From an uncultured Chlorobiaceae bacterium (GTDB taxonomy: Bacteria; Bacteroidota; Chlorobiia; Chlorobiales; Chlorobiaceae), in the NCBI GenBank assembly GCA_903839405.1, contig CAIMCD010000029.1, positions 1 to 57,010 on the forward strand: a stretch of 57,010 bases of DNA, written 5' to 3'. The position numbers and the translations under genes were made by a program. The notes beneath the pieces are model-generated. The model saw nothing but the letters and a program-made list of their open reading frames with translations, was not told the DNA's origin and made no database searches. Positions 35,614 to 44,425 of this stretch are shown piece after piece (the first letter of the stretch is position 1; the number at the start of each line of letters is the position of its first letter).

Positions 35614-37020
35614 TTATCTGACCTCTTTTTTGATATGCCAGTTGGGCGTGCGCCGAAACCACGCATCCTTGTAGGAGAGCGGTGTATGGGCAAGTGCTTC
35701 GCCAAACGAGCGATTGCGTAATGCTGCAGTAATACGACGAGCAAGCGTGATCACGCCGTTGTAACCAAGAAATGGGCTCTCTTCAAGGGAGAGCACCGGA
35801 ATGCCGAGTCGACCGATTTGCGCGATATGGTTTGAATCGCCCAGATAGAGATCGGGGCTCAAACGTTTCACAATGTTTGCCTCCTCAAACGGCTGGCCAT
35901 CGGCCACATGGATCTGCAGGGCCGGATGGCGCAGGGAGAGTTCATCCAGCCGCTCCTTGTGCAGTTGATCCAGACGGTTCACGGTTATGCCCATAACCTC
36001 ACCGCCCAACTCCTCGATGAGAGAGCTGAGAGCAAAGGCATTTGCGGAGGAGAGTCCGAGATAAACACGAACACCTTCAAGGGTAAAGTCACCAAGAGCA
36101 CGCCCGGCCCGTTCGGACTCCTCTTCATGCAGCCTGCTCGCGGCCTCCGTAAGCCCAAGCGCCCGGCCGACCTCGGTGAGCCATCGCCCTGTGGCCTTGA
36201 TACCGATCGGGCGCGATGCCGGGAGATAGGCTACACCATAGACCTCCCGCAAGGTGACTCCCAGATAATTTCCACTGTCCTGATCGAGCGCAAGGGAGAG
36301 CCGGGCCGAAGCTGCCGAACGGAAGGTGTCGGGTGAGGCTCCATCCGGCAAAATATTCAGCTCAAGTCCAAGGGCCGTGAGGAGCCGTTTTGCTTCGTTT
36401 CGATCTTCAGGGTGCTCGCCGACCGCCAAAAGATTGACCCGCTCGTCCGGCTCGCCACCCTTTCCGCCAAGATATTTCAGGAGGGCGTGACTGGCTATGT
36501 CGTAACCCGTTACGGCATGATGGGATGCAAAACCCGTCACGTAGAATGGAATGATATCAACCTCCAGCTCCTCGTGCAACTCCTCAACAACCGACTGGAT
36601 ATCATCATTATTGATCGCCACAACCGGGCTCGAAAGAATAAAAATCACTTCCGGTTTATAGCGGTGATAGAGCTCCTGAACGGCCTTGCGCAGTTTCCGA
36701 TCAGCGCCCATGATGGTATCGCGGTCATCCAGATTGGTTACAATCCAGCGCCCCTGGCCTCTCGTCACCTGATGAAAAAGGCCTGCGGCCGCACAACCAC
36801 GCGGAGCATGGATGACGGTCACGCTGTTACGAATACCTGCAAGAAGGCGCAGGGCATAGAGGGTGTCGTCCTCGGTGCTCTGCGAAAAGGTGCGGATGCG
36901 CTTGACCAGCTCGCCATCCGAAAACTCCGTCACGGCAGAGAGCGCACTCCCCTGCCAGGCGTTCAGCGCTTCAAGTTGTTTCTCACGGGTCAGGGAGGCT
37001 CTTGCTTTCAAAAGAGTCAT
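35614..37020 (-). CDS. nitrogenase-like D-type subunit (single Cys)
   Basis: 468 residues. The fold is marked by VTVIHAPRGCAAAG, TNLDDRDTIMGADRKLRKAV and FILSSPVVAINNDDIQSVVEEL, the last being the position where true NifD/K have TCP or ECP. Here it reads SSP, so that Cys is lost. I find only one Cys in the whole chain (in APRGC). The FeMo-cofactor ligands of NifD are not visible. The enzyme should form an alpha2beta2-like complex with the K-type subunit and take electrons from the H-like ATPase, encoded 30 bp upstream. It is a reductase of unknown substrate. Confidence 0.85.
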   Translation of the reverse strand: MTLLKARASLTREKQLEALNAWQGSALSAVTEFSDGELVKRIRTFSQSTEDDTLYALRLLAGIRNSVTVIHAPRGCAAAGLFHQVTRGQGRWIVTNLDDRDTIMGADRKLRKAVQELYHRYKPEVIFILSSPVVAINNDDIQSVVEELHEELEVDIIPFYVTGFASHHAVTGYDIASHALLKYLGGKGGEPDERVNLLAVGEHPEDRNEAKRLLTALGLELNILPDGASPDTFRSAASARLSLALDQDSGNYLGVTLREVYGVAYLPASRPIGIKATGRWLTEVGRALGLTEAASRLHEEESERAGRALGDFTLEGVRVYLGLSSANAFALSSLIEELGGEVMGITVNRLDQLHKERLDELSLRHPALQIHVADGQPFEEANIVKRLSPDLYLGDSNHIAQIGRLGIPVLSLEESPFLGYNGVITLARRITAALRNRSFGEALAHTPLSYKDAWFRRTPNWHIKKEVR

Positions 37021-37050
37021 TGGTATTGTCCTCGTTTTTCCGGTTAGCTA

Positions 37051-37926
37051 TTAAATTGACTCCATGTTGTGCACCACTCCGCTCTCAACCTCAAAGATCC
37101 GGTCGCCCCAGGTTCTGGCCCACCGCTTCAACTCCGGGCCGTTAAGCGGCTTTGGAATAACCGAATCCTCATTTTCGTCAATGAACCGGGCCAGATTCCG
37201 GTAGACATCGGCCTGCTCGGATTTCGGTACCGCCTCAATCACGGTCTGGCCGTAGAGTTCACTTTGAGAGACCGTAAACGAGCGTGGCACATAGCCCACA
37301 ACAGAGGTGCCGGTTTGCTGGGTAAAGTCATCAATCAGCGACTGGGCATAAGGAGCCTGGATGCTGTTGGCAATCACACCGCCCAAACGCGCACCGCCGG
37401 AAGGGGCATATTTATTGATGGCCTTGAACAGGTTGTTAGCGGCGAAAATGGCCATAAAGTCCGACGAGGTCACCACAAAAGCCCGGTCGGCAATACCGTC
37501 CCGAATCGGCACGGCAAAGCCGCCGCACACCACATCTCCCAAAACATCGTAGAGCACAAAATCAGGCTTGTACTCTTCAAAAAGCCTCAGCTCCTGCAGA
37601 AGCTCCACCGCTGCATTGATGCCCCTGCCGGCGCAACCGACTCCCGGTACCGGTCCCCCGGCTTCGATGCAGAGCACTCCTCCAAAACCAACCGCTGAGA
37701 CATCCTCAATTTTAACCTTGCTCTTCTCACGCAAGGTGTCGAGCACGGTCGGCAAATCGTTGCCGCCCCGCAGGATGGTGGTTGAATCGCTCTTGGGATC
37801 GCATCCGATCTGAATCACCCGGTAGCCGGCCTCGGCCAGGGCTGCGCTGATATTGGAGGTAGTGGTAGACTTGCCGATTCCGCCCTTACCGTAAATTGCA
37901 ATATGCTTTCCATGCTTCTTGCTCAT
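37051..37926 (-). CDS. NifH-like ATP-dependent reductase (iron protein)
   Basis: 291 residues. P-loop [24 protein letters not shown] (switch), and the two Cys that bridge the [4Fe-4S] of the dimer: GVGCAGRGI and [14 protein letters not shown]. The Arg after the first Cys is retained. The sequence is NifH/BchL/BchX-like as a whole but diverged, and the last ~25 residues are variable. It should deliver electrons to the D/K-like component with ATP hydrolysis. A good AGGAG precedes the ATG. It comes after a 128-bp gap, the longest in the operon, which might hold an internal promoter. Confidence 0.9.
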   Translation of the reverse strand: MSKKHGKHIAIYGKGGIGKSTTTSNISAALAEAGYRVIQIGCDPKSDSTTILRGGNDLPTVLDTLREKSKVKIEDVSAVGFGGVLCIEAGGPVPGVGCAGRGINAAVELLQELRLFEEYKPDFVLYDVLGDVVCGGFAVPIRDGIADRAFVVTSSDFMAIFAANNLFKAINKYAPSGGARLGGVIANSIQAPYAQSLIDDFTQQTGTSVVGYVPRSFTVSQSELYGQTVIEAVPKSEQADVYRNLARFIDENEDSVIPKPLNGPELKRWARTWGDRIFEVESGVVHNMESI

Positions 37927-38054
37927 CGAAAAACTCCTTATACGTTGATTCTTGATTGGTTAATCATCTCCACCGGGCCGCTCATTTATGGCTGGCCATT
38001 ACGGCTACACGCTGCGAGAGATCTCTTCTACAATGATGCTCTTCCCCACCCGGC

Positions 38055-38867
38055 TTATGCGACCTCCGCTGCCGCTGAAAGGGTTGTTACTGGCGGAGGA
38101 ACCGGATATCCCAGCCTGAACCCTCCGCCGGAAATATCGAGCACGGCACCGGTAATAAAGGAGGCCTCGCTGGAAAGGAGCCAGATAATTGGCTTGGCCA
38201 CCTCATCTACAAAACCGGGGCGACCTATCGGGATTGTGGCTGAAATATCGGCAAGCCGTTGCGGATCTTTCTCGATTTCAGCGGTCATCCCGGTTCTGGT
38301 AAAACCGGGACGAACCGAGATCGCTCGTATCCCTTCGCCGGCAACCTCCTTTCCGAGCCCAACCGTAAAGGTGTCGACCGCGGCTTTTGAGGCCGCGTAC
38401 AGGGAGGAGCCAGGGCGCCCCCCGATGGTTGCAGCCATCGATGAAACATTGATAATGACCCCGCCCTTGCCACCATGCAGCGTGGACATCCGGCGCACAG
38501 CCTCTTTGGTGGAGAGTATCAAGCCAATAACATTGGTTTGAAAAAGCTGATGCAGCACCCCGGCATCGCTCTCATCAACCCGGGCAGGGCCACTGCCGAT
38601 ACCGGCGCTGTTGACCAGTGCGGTAACCGGGCCAAGCTCTTCATCAACCACCCTGTAGAGTCGCTCAATATCCTCCGGTCGGGAGATATCGGCCTGCACG
38701 GCGATGGCTCGAACCCCGAAAGCTTTCAGCTCATCGACCAGACGAACGGCCTCAGCCTCTTTTGTGCGATAGTTGATGGCTATGGCGTATCCTTTTTCGG
38801 CCGCAAGACGGGCTGTGGCGGCCCCAATCCCGCTCGCTCCACCGGTTATAAGCAGTACTTCAGACAT
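38055..38867 (-). CDS. short-chain dehydrogenase/reductase
   Basis: 270 residues. LITGGASGIGAATA, NSAGIGSG, NVSSMAA and YAASKAAVD are the SDR nucleotide and catalytic motifs, and the end GAVLDISGGG is typical of classical SDRs; a ~20-residue tail (YPVPPPVTTLSAAAEVA) is extra. It lies between radical SAM paralog 2 and the NifH-like gene. It is likely an oxidoreductase step in the same pathway, on a hydroxyl or keto group. Confidence 0.9.
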   Translation of the reverse strand: MSEVLLITGGASGIGAATARLAAEKGYAIAINYRTKEAEAVRLVDELKAFGVRAIAVQADISRPEDIERLYRVVDEELGPVTALVNSAGIGSGPARVDESDAGVLHQLFQTNVIGLILSTKEAVRRMSTLHGGKGGVIINVSSMAATIGGRPGSSLYAASKAAVDTFTVGLGKEVAGEGIRAISVRPGFTRTGMTAEIEKDPQRLADISATIPIGRPGFVDEVAKPIIWLLSSEASFITGAVLDISGGGFRLGYPVPPPVTTLSAAAEVA

Positions 38868-38897
38868 AGGTTTTCAATTAATCTTTTTGCGTAAGCG

Positions 38898-40118
38898 TCA
38901 TCGTTCTGAAACCGCCTCAAGGGCAGCACTCTCTTTGCTGAAAATGGGCAGACTCTCATCCTCGATCCGGTAAATGTCATGGATGATGGATACACCCGAT
39001 GAGGAGGTGTCGTAAATTTCGTCATAGGTGAAGCCGCTCTTTCTGAAGATGGCTGCGATTTTCTGGTAGAGGTCGAGATGCCATGCCGGTTCCGGTGTGC
39101 GATGCCCCTCAAGCGCTGAACCGGGATTCGGATTCCAGCTTGTCGCAAAACAGATCACGCCTTTGGATGCCAGAATCTCAATACCCTCAAGCGTCGTCTC
39201 TTTCGGTTCAATACCGGCCACGATGTTTGAGCGCACCTTGCCTCGGCCGAACACCTGCACCTCATGCTCCAGCGTCTTCACCCACTGCTCCAAACCGCCG
39301 GACTCGCGATACTTTCCGGGGCAGATGGCCTTGAAAATGTCTTTATCCCAGAACTCGATGTTGGTTGCAATGGTGCGGAAACCGGCCTCCTTGTACTTCT
39401 CAATAATGTCGAGATCATTGGGGGCTCCGATGACGGCTGTACCGTTGAAATCGTCGAGACCGGTATGCTCGCGGATGGAATCGGCCACGTCCAGATAGTA
39501 TTCAACTTCACGCCGTTCGGGCACATACCCTCCGGTGAGGCTCAGATGATAGGCACCGTCCAACCGGTAGGCCGCCGCAACGGTTTCGCCGATCTGGCGA
39601 GGATAGGTCCAGCCGATCCCCTCCTCCTCGCCGTAGGTATTATGGGTTGCATTGATGTTGCAGAATTTGCAATCGTGCCCCTTTTCATTGAAGGCGCAAG
39701 AGTTGCTGTAGACCACATGGAGCTTTCCATTCTGGTTATAGAGGGCTATCGTGTTCATTTTTGTCCCGTCGGAGGTCTTCAGCCCGTAGTATTTCGGTCG
39801 GTCAGGAAACCGGATCGGGAAGATGAGATCCTGCCCGTTAGCGAGGTAATAAGCGCCCTGATCGAGAATGATGGAGTACCTTGAGCGGCGATCCCACTTG
39901 AGGGGATAAAACAGACCGTTAGGCAAATAGAATCCGGCAGGAAACTGAACCCCGACATGGGACTCATGATCCATTTCGAAAAGGGAGTGAACCTCCTCCT
40001 GATACCTTCCGCCGAGATCAAGGTGCTGGAATATATGCGGATCGAAGCTGACGCCATCAATGCAGGCGACTGCCTTTACTTCAAGTTCCTTGTAGAGTTG
40101 TTCTTTGATGCTGCTCAT
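38898..40118 (-). CDS. radical SAM protein, paralog 2 of 8
   Basis: 406 residues, the same layout as paralog 1: motif C-AFNEKGHD-C-KF-C, LSLTGGYVPERREVEYYLDVAD, NIEFWDKDIFKAICPGK. Two otherwise common Cys are missing: CPGKYRESGGL replaces CPGKxxQCGGW and EIYDTSSSG replaces ELYDC. It therefore may lack an auxiliary ligand set present in paralogs 1 and 3-7. The tail after FSKESA is also different. It is the second gene of the nitrogenase-like operon, 28 bp after paralog 3. Confidence 0.85.
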   Translation of the reverse strand: MSSIKEQLYKELEVKAVACIDGVSFDPHIFQHLDLGGRYQEEVHSLFEMDHESHVGVQFPAGFYLPNGLFYPLKWDRRSRYSIILDQGAYYLANGQDLIFPIRFPDRPKYYGLKTSDGTKMNTIALYNQNGKLHVVYSNSCAFNEKGHDCKFCNINATHNTYGEEEGIGWTYPRQIGETVAAAYRLDGAYHLSLTGGYVPERREVEYYLDVADSIREHTGLDDFNGTAVIGAPNDLDIIEKYKEAGFRTIATNIEFWDKDIFKAICPGKYRESGGLEQWVKTLEHEVQVFGRGKVRSNIVAGIEPKETTLEGIEILASKGVICFATSWNPNPGSALEGHRTPEPAWHLDLYQKIAAIFRKSGFTYDEIYDTSSSGVSIIHDIYRIEDESLPIFSKESAALEAVSER

Positions 40119-40146
40119 GTTAATCTGATTCCTGACAATTGTTTAA

Positions 40147-41340
40147 TTATGCAAACTGAGCCTCAAATACCGGCAGCAGTTCATCCTCAATACGGTAGAT
40201 ATCGTTGATGACGCCTATTGGTGCAGCGTTGCAGTCATAAAGCTCCTCATAGGTAAAACCATACTTGCGGTGTATTGCCGCGATCTTCTTGTAGAGATCC
40301 AGATGCCATGCCGGTTCCGGTGAGCGGTGCCCCTCCAGAGCCGAGCCGGGGTTTGGATTCCAGCTTGTGGCAAAGCAGATAACACCTTTTGAAGCGAGGT
40401 ATTCAACTCCCTCAAGGGTGGACTCCTTTGGCTCAAGCCCCGCCACAATGTTGGAACGCACCTTGCCTCGGCCGAACACCTCCACCTCATACTCCAATGC
40501 CTTCACCCAGTGCTCCCATCCGCCGCACTGCTGCTCCTTGCCGGGGCAGATGGCCTTGAAGATGTTCCGGTCCCAGATCTCAATGTTGGTTGCAATGGTT
40601 CGATAACCTGCCTCCTTGTACTTGTCGATAATAGAGAGGTCGTGCGGCGCGCCAACGCAGGCTGTGCCGTTGAAATCCTCCAGCCCGGTATGCTCCTTGA
40701 TTGCGTCAGCCACATCCAGGTAGTACTCAACTTCGCGCCGCTCGGCCACAAATCCGCCGGTGATCGTCACATGGCGGGCTCCATCGCGGTAGGCCGCACC
40801 AACGGTTTCACCAACCTGCTTCGGGTACTTCCAGCCAATCCCTTCCACCTCGCCATAGGTCGCTTTTGTCGCATTGATGTTGCAGAATTTGCAGTCGTGA
40901 TCTTTCTCCTTCAGGGCGCACTCATTGCTGTAGGCAACCACCAGTGCTCCTTCCTGAAAGTAGCTGGCTATGGTTGACATACTGGTGCCGTCCGAGGTCT
41001 TCTCCCGGTAATAATTCGGCCGTTCAAGGAATTCAACCGGGAAAATGACTTTGCCATGATGGGCCAGATAGTAGCTCCCGTTCTCATAAATGAAGGAGTA
41101 TGATGAGCGGCGATCCCACTTGAGGTAATAGATCAAACCATTGGGAGAGAGAAAGCCGGTTGGAAACTTGATGCCTACATGGGTTTCATGGGCAAACTCC
41201 ATACAGATATGAATATCCTCCTGGTAGCGGCCACCAAGATCAAGGTGCCGGAAAATCTGGGGATCAAAGTTTATACCCTCAACACCGGTTATAACTTTCA
41301 GTTCCAGTTCCCGGTACAATGTTTCTTTAATATTGCTCAT
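40147..41340 (-). CDS. radical SAM protein, paralog 3 of 8 (leads the nitrogenase-like operon)
   Basis: 397 residues with C-ALKEKDHD-C-KF-C near residue 140, VTITGGFVAERREVEYYLDVADAIK, CPGKEQQCGGWEHWVKAL and ELYDCNAAPIG. It is very close to paralogs 1 and 5. The full order downstream on the same strand is paralog 2, SDR, NifH-like, D-like, K-like, paralog 1, SDR, MFS, with small gaps. Its 596-bp leader holds both regulatory elements and a terminator hairpin 53 bp before the ATG. Confidence 0.87.
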   Translation of the reverse strand: MSNIKETLYRELELKVITGVEGINFDPQIFRHLDLGGRYQEDIHICMEFAHETHVGIKFPTGFLSPNGLIYYLKWDRRSSYSFIYENGSYYLAHHGKVIFPVEFLERPNYYREKTSDGTSMSTIASYFQEGALVVAYSNECALKEKDHDCKFCNINATKATYGEVEGIGWKYPKQVGETVGAAYRDGARHVTITGGFVAERREVEYYLDVADAIKEHTGLEDFNGTACVGAPHDLSIIDKYKEAGYRTIATNIEIWDRNIFKAICPGKEQQCGGWEHWVKALEYEVEVFGRGKVRSNIVAGLEPKESTLEGVEYLASKGVICFATSWNPNPGSALEGHRSPEPAWHLDLYKKIAAIHRKYGFTYEELYDCNAAPIGVINDIYRIEDELLPVFEAQFA

Positions 41341-41393
41341 ATCTGTATGCTCCCTGATTTTGCATTCGTTAAAATTATTGATTCAAATTTTTC

Positions 41394-41430
41394 AAAAAAA
41401 AAGCCAACTCTCTGACCGTAAGAATTGGCT
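41394..41430 (-). terminator. intrinsic terminator hairpin, leader C
   Basis: Transcribed AGCCAATTCT and AGAGTTGGCT form a 10-bp stem with G-U and mismatch allowances, followed by at least seven T. The stem starts 81 bp before the ATG of paralog 3. It is similar in sequence to the hairpins of leaders A, B and D. Confidence 0.7.
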
Positions 41431-41619
41431 GTTTATAACATGAGTTAAACTTCAAACATTATACTTGCCAGCATACTTTCAAGTCAGGATATCCATACAG
41501 ACAACAGCCAATAAAACAATATATATTTGATAGCATGATCAACATCATAACCGTTAGAGCAAATCAGTGAAGTCTAATAAAAGTTATTTTTTATACTGAA
41601 AACAAACGTTTAGGAAAAA

Positions 41620-41637
41620 ATACCGGAAATATGGTAT
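41620..41637. promoter_or_regulatory. ATACC-N8-GGTAT palindrome, copy C
   Basis: ATACC-GGAAATAT-GGTAT. It shares its 16-base core with the copy at 29050-29065. It lies 280 bp upstream of the nitrogenase-like operon start, between the upstream element and the terminator hairpin. Confidence 0.55.
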
Positions 41638-41780
41638 TCACTCTTCAAAAGAGATTTGAGCTTACATTAAACTTTGCATCAACTATTTTATTGTATCTCT
41701 TCGCCTTAAAAAACCAATCTCTCTGCAGGATATTTCAATAGTATTTAGAATAATCAAAATCAATAATTAAGCGGGATTTG

Positions 41781-41823
41781 CAAATCCCGCTTAACAGGCA
41801 TTTTATATACCATAAATGAGGTA
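41781..41823 (-). promoter_or_regulatory. conserved upstream element, copy C
   Basis: In plus orientation: AAATCCCGC, TTAACAGGCATTTTATA, TACC-ATAAATGA-GGTA. The last part is a true palindrome at its ends (TACC/GGTA). It heads the nine-gene nitrogenase-like operon at about 440-480 bp from the first ATG. See also copies at 30904, 44631, 49429 and 56791. Confidence 0.6.
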
Positions 41824-41877
41824 ATGCAAATAACCGAGGTAATGTGATTTTGTATTCCAGCTTGTAGCAATACTATC

Positions 41878-41920
41878 AAAAAAAGCCGATACCAGCGCTT
41901 TGTTACGAGCGCGGTATCGG
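41878..41920 (-). terminator. strong terminator after radical SAM paralog 4
   Basis: CCGATACC-A-GCGCT and AGCGC-GGTATCGG form a 13-bp stem with one bulged base and an 8-nt loop, followed in the transcribed direction by a seven-T run. It lies 17 bp past the stop of paralog 4, so it ends the paralog 5-4 unit and insulates the nitrogenase-like operon. Confidence 0.85.
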
Positions 41921-41936
41921 TATCAGGATGCGTGAT

Positions 41937-43130
41937 TCATGCAACCTGGGCCTTGAAAGCAGGCAGCAGTGCTTCCTCAATACGGTAAATATCATGAACA
42001 ATACTGGTGGGAGCAGCATAGCAGTCATAGAGTTCATCATAGGTAAACCCATACTTCCGGTAAATTGCTGCAATTTTATAGTAGAGATCAATGTGCCAGG
42101 CTGGCTCCGGTGAACGATGTCCCGCCAAGGCAGACCCAGGGTTCGGGCACCAGCTTGAGGCAAAGCAGATCACACCCTTTGATGCAAGATATTCAATGCC
42201 CTCAAGGGTTGACTCCTTTGGTTCAATTCCGGCCACAATGTTTGAGCGCACCTTGCCTCGGCCGAACACCTCCACCTCATACTCCAACGCCTTCACCCAG
42301 TGCTCCCAACCGCCGCACTGCAGCTCTTTGCCGGGGCAGATTGCCCTGAAGATATTCCGATCCCAGATCTCGATGTTGGTTGCAATCGTACGGTATCCCG
42401 CCTCTTTGTACTTGTCGATAATGCCGAGGTCGTGCGGCGCGCCAACGCAGGCCGTGCCGTTGAAATCATCAAGACCGGTGTGTTCTTTAATCGAGTCAGC
42501 CACATCCAGGTAGTACTCCACTTCGCGTCGCTCGGCCACAAAACCGCCGGTTATGGTCAGATGACGCGCCCCTTCGCTGTATGCGGCGGCAACCGTCTCA
42601 CCGACCTGCTTCGGATTTTTCCACCCGATACCTTCAGCCTCCGCATAGGCATCCTTGGTGGCGTTGATGTTGCAGAATTTACAGTCGTGATCTTTTTCCT
42701 TCAACGCACACTCATTACTGTAACAAACCGTTAAGGCACCATACTGACCAAAGCGGACGATCGTGGACATGCTTGTACCGTCAGAAGTTTTCTTTGCGTA
42801 ATAATCCGGGCGTTCAAGGAACTCAACGGGGAAAATTACTTTTCCATGATGGGCAAGGTAGTAGGTCCCGTTTTCGTTAATGAGGGAGTAGGTTGAGCGG
42901 CGATCCCACCTCAGGGCATAGACCAAACCATTGGGAGAGCGAAAACCGGTCGGGAACTTGATGCCTACATGGGTTTCATAGGCCATCTCAAAACCGCCGT
43001 GAATTTCCTCCTGATAGCGGCCACCGAGATCAAAATGCCGGAAAATTTGAGGATCAAAGCTGATACCCTCAACATTGGTTTTAATTTTCAATTCCAGCTC
43101 CAGATACAATGTCTCTCTAAGATTGCTCAT
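41937..43130 (-). CDS. radical SAM protein, paralog 4 of 8
   Basis: 397 residues from the ATG at 43130; a TTG at 43160, ten codons up, abuts the previous stop and is not supported by the alignment with paralogs. Motif C-ALKEKDHD-C-KF-C, then LTITGGFVAERREVEYYLDVAD, CPGKELQCGGWEHW, SSWCPNPGSALAGH (an extra Cys shared with paralog 5) and ELYDCYAAP. It follows paralog 5 within the same unit and is ended by a strong terminator. Confidence 0.87.
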   Translation of the reverse strand: MSNLRETLYLELELKIKTNVEGISFDPQIFRHFDLGGRYQEEIHGGFEMAYETHVGIKFPTGFRSPNGLVYALRWDRRSTYSLINENGTYYLAHHGKVIFPVEFLERPDYYAKKTSDGTSMSTIVRFGQYGALTVCYSNECALKEKDHDCKFCNINATKDAYAEAEGIGWKNPKQVGETVAAAYSEGARHLTITGGFVAERREVEYYLDVADSIKEHTGLDDFNGTACVGAPHDLGIIDKYKEAGYRTIATNIEIWDRNIFRAICPGKELQCGGWEHWVKALEYEVEVFGRGKVRSNIVAGIEPKESTLEGIEYLASKGVICFASSWCPNPGSALAGHRSPEPAWHIDLYYKIAAIYRKYGFTYDELYDCYAAPTSIVHDIYRIEEALLPAFKAQVA

Positions 43131-43160
43131 AGTTATTTTCACGGTTAAATGGTTTATCAA

Positions 43161-44357
43161 TCAGACAAGTTGGGCGTTAAAAACTGGCAGCAGCTCATCC
43201 TCAATCCGGTAAATATCGTGTATGGGAAGTATGGGCGTTGCATAGCAGTCATAAATCTCCTCATAGGTAAAGCCATACTTGCGGTGGATTGCCGCGATTT
43301 TTTTATAGAGGTCAAAATGCCAGGCCGGTTCAGGCGAACGATGTCCCTCCAATGCTGAACCCGGATTCGGGCACCACCCGGTTGCGAAGCAGATCACACC
43401 TTTTGATGCAAGATATTCGACCCCCTCAAGGGTTGAATCCTTTGGCTCAAGCCCCGCCACAATGTTTGAGCGCACCTTGCCTCGGCCGAACACCTCCACC
43501 TCGTACTCCAGCGCTTTCACCCAGTGCTCCCATCCGCCGCACTGCTGCTCTTTGCCGGGGCAGATCGCCTTGAAGATGTTCCGATCCCATATCTCGATAT
43601 TGGTGGCAATCGTACGATATCCCGCCTCCTTGTACTTGTCAATAATGCCGAGGTCGTGCGGCGCACCAACACAGGCCGTGCCGTTGAAATCCTCAAGCCC
43701 GGTCTCTGCCTTGATCGCATCCGCCACATCCAGGTAGTACTCCACTTCACGGCGCTCGGCCACAAACCCGCCGGTTATGGTCAGGTGACGAGCGCCATCC
43801 AGCCTGTAGGCTGCGGCAACGGTTTCACCAACCTGCTTCGGATATTTCCAGCCAATACCCTCGGCCTCACCATAGGTATCCTTGGTCGCGTTGATGTTGC
43901 AGAATTTGCAATCGTGATCTTTCTCCTTGAGTGCACACTCATTACTGTAGGCAACCACCAGTGCGCCTTCCTGGGAGTAGCTCGCTATCGTAGCCATGCT
44001 GGTGCCATCCGAGGTTTTCAGCCCGTAATAGTTTGGCCGTTCAATGAACTCTACCGGGAAAATTACTTTTCCATGATGGGCAAGGTAGTAGACGCCACCT
44101 TCATGGATGATGGAGTAAGATGAGCGGCGATCCCAACGAAGGAAGTAGACCAATCCATGTGGAGAATAAAAACCGACCGGGAATTGGATTTTGACATGGG
44201 TTTCATGGGCCATTTCGAAACATAAATGGATATCCTCCTGATATTGTCCGCCAAGACCGAGATGCTGGAAAATGAGTGGATCAAAGCTGATCCCTTCAAC
44301 TCCGGTTATGATTTTAAGCTCCAGTTCCCGGTACAATGTCTCTTTAAGATTGCTCAT
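43161..44357 (-). CDS. radical SAM protein, paralog 5 of 8
   Basis: 398 residues with C-ALKEKDHD-C-KF-C, LTITGGFVAERREVEYYLDVAD, CPGKEQQCGGWEHW, ATGWCPNPGSALEGH and EIYDCYATP. It heads a two-gene unit with paralog 4. Its leader carries a copy of the upstream element and the terminator hairpin. It is closest by eye to paralogs 3 and 4, as expected from tandem duplication. Confidence 0.87.
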   Translation of the reverse strand: MSNLKETLYRELELKIITGVEGISFDPLIFQHLGLGGQYQEDIHLCFEMAHETHVKIQFPVGFYSPHGLVYFLRWDRRSSYSIIHEGGVYYLAHHGKVIFPVEFIERPNYYGLKTSDGTSMATIASYSQEGALVVAYSNECALKEKDHDCKFCNINATKDTYGEAEGIGWKYPKQVGETVAAAYRLDGARHLTITGGFVAERREVEYYLDVADAIKAETGLEDFNGTACVGAPHDLGIIDKYKEAGYRTIATNIEIWDRNIFKAICPGKEQQCGGWEHWVKALEYEVEVFGRGKVRSNIVAGLEPKDSTLEGVEYLASKGVICFATGWCPNPGSALEGHRSPEPAWHFDLYKKIAAIHRKYGFTYEEIYDCYATPILPIHDIYRIEDELLPVFNAQLV

Positions 44358-44425
44358 ATGAATTTCCTTGCAGATATTTTATTGGGATGTTATAACAGAC
44401 GATTATTTCAGCGGATGCTTCACAA

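Larger units (their letters stand above)
41341..41877 (-). promoter_or_regulatory. leader region C (upstream of the nitrogenase-like operon)
   Basis: A gene-free AT-rich stretch. In transcribed order it holds the conserved upstream element (41781-41823), adjacent to a perfect 20-bp palindrome (41771-41790, halves GCGGGATTTG and CAAATCCCGC); then the ATACC-N8-GGTAT palindrome (41620-41637); then the terminator hairpin (41394-41430). TTGCAT and TATAAA flank the TACC-type palindrome with 16 bp between them and could form a promoter with an operator in its spacer. Confidence 0.5.

Noticed and set aside
33035..37926. Reading the trio as true nitrogenase (nifHDK) with radical SAM genes as nifB
   Set aside because: D/K-type subunits lack the P-cluster and cofactor Cys set, and no nifE, nifN or nifV is nearby; the radical SAM motif CX8CX2C does not match NifB.
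34277..37926. Methylthio-alkane reductase (MarHDK)
   Set aside because: The setting next to a sulfonate-type importer is suggestive, but the loss of most Cys in the D-like subunit argues against a complex metal cofactor. I cannot exclude it without phylogeny.
41771..41790. Perfect 20-bp palindrome in leader C as an attachment or recombination site
   Set aside because: It extends the CGGGAT part of the upstream element and lacks a duplicated partner; better explained as operator sequence.
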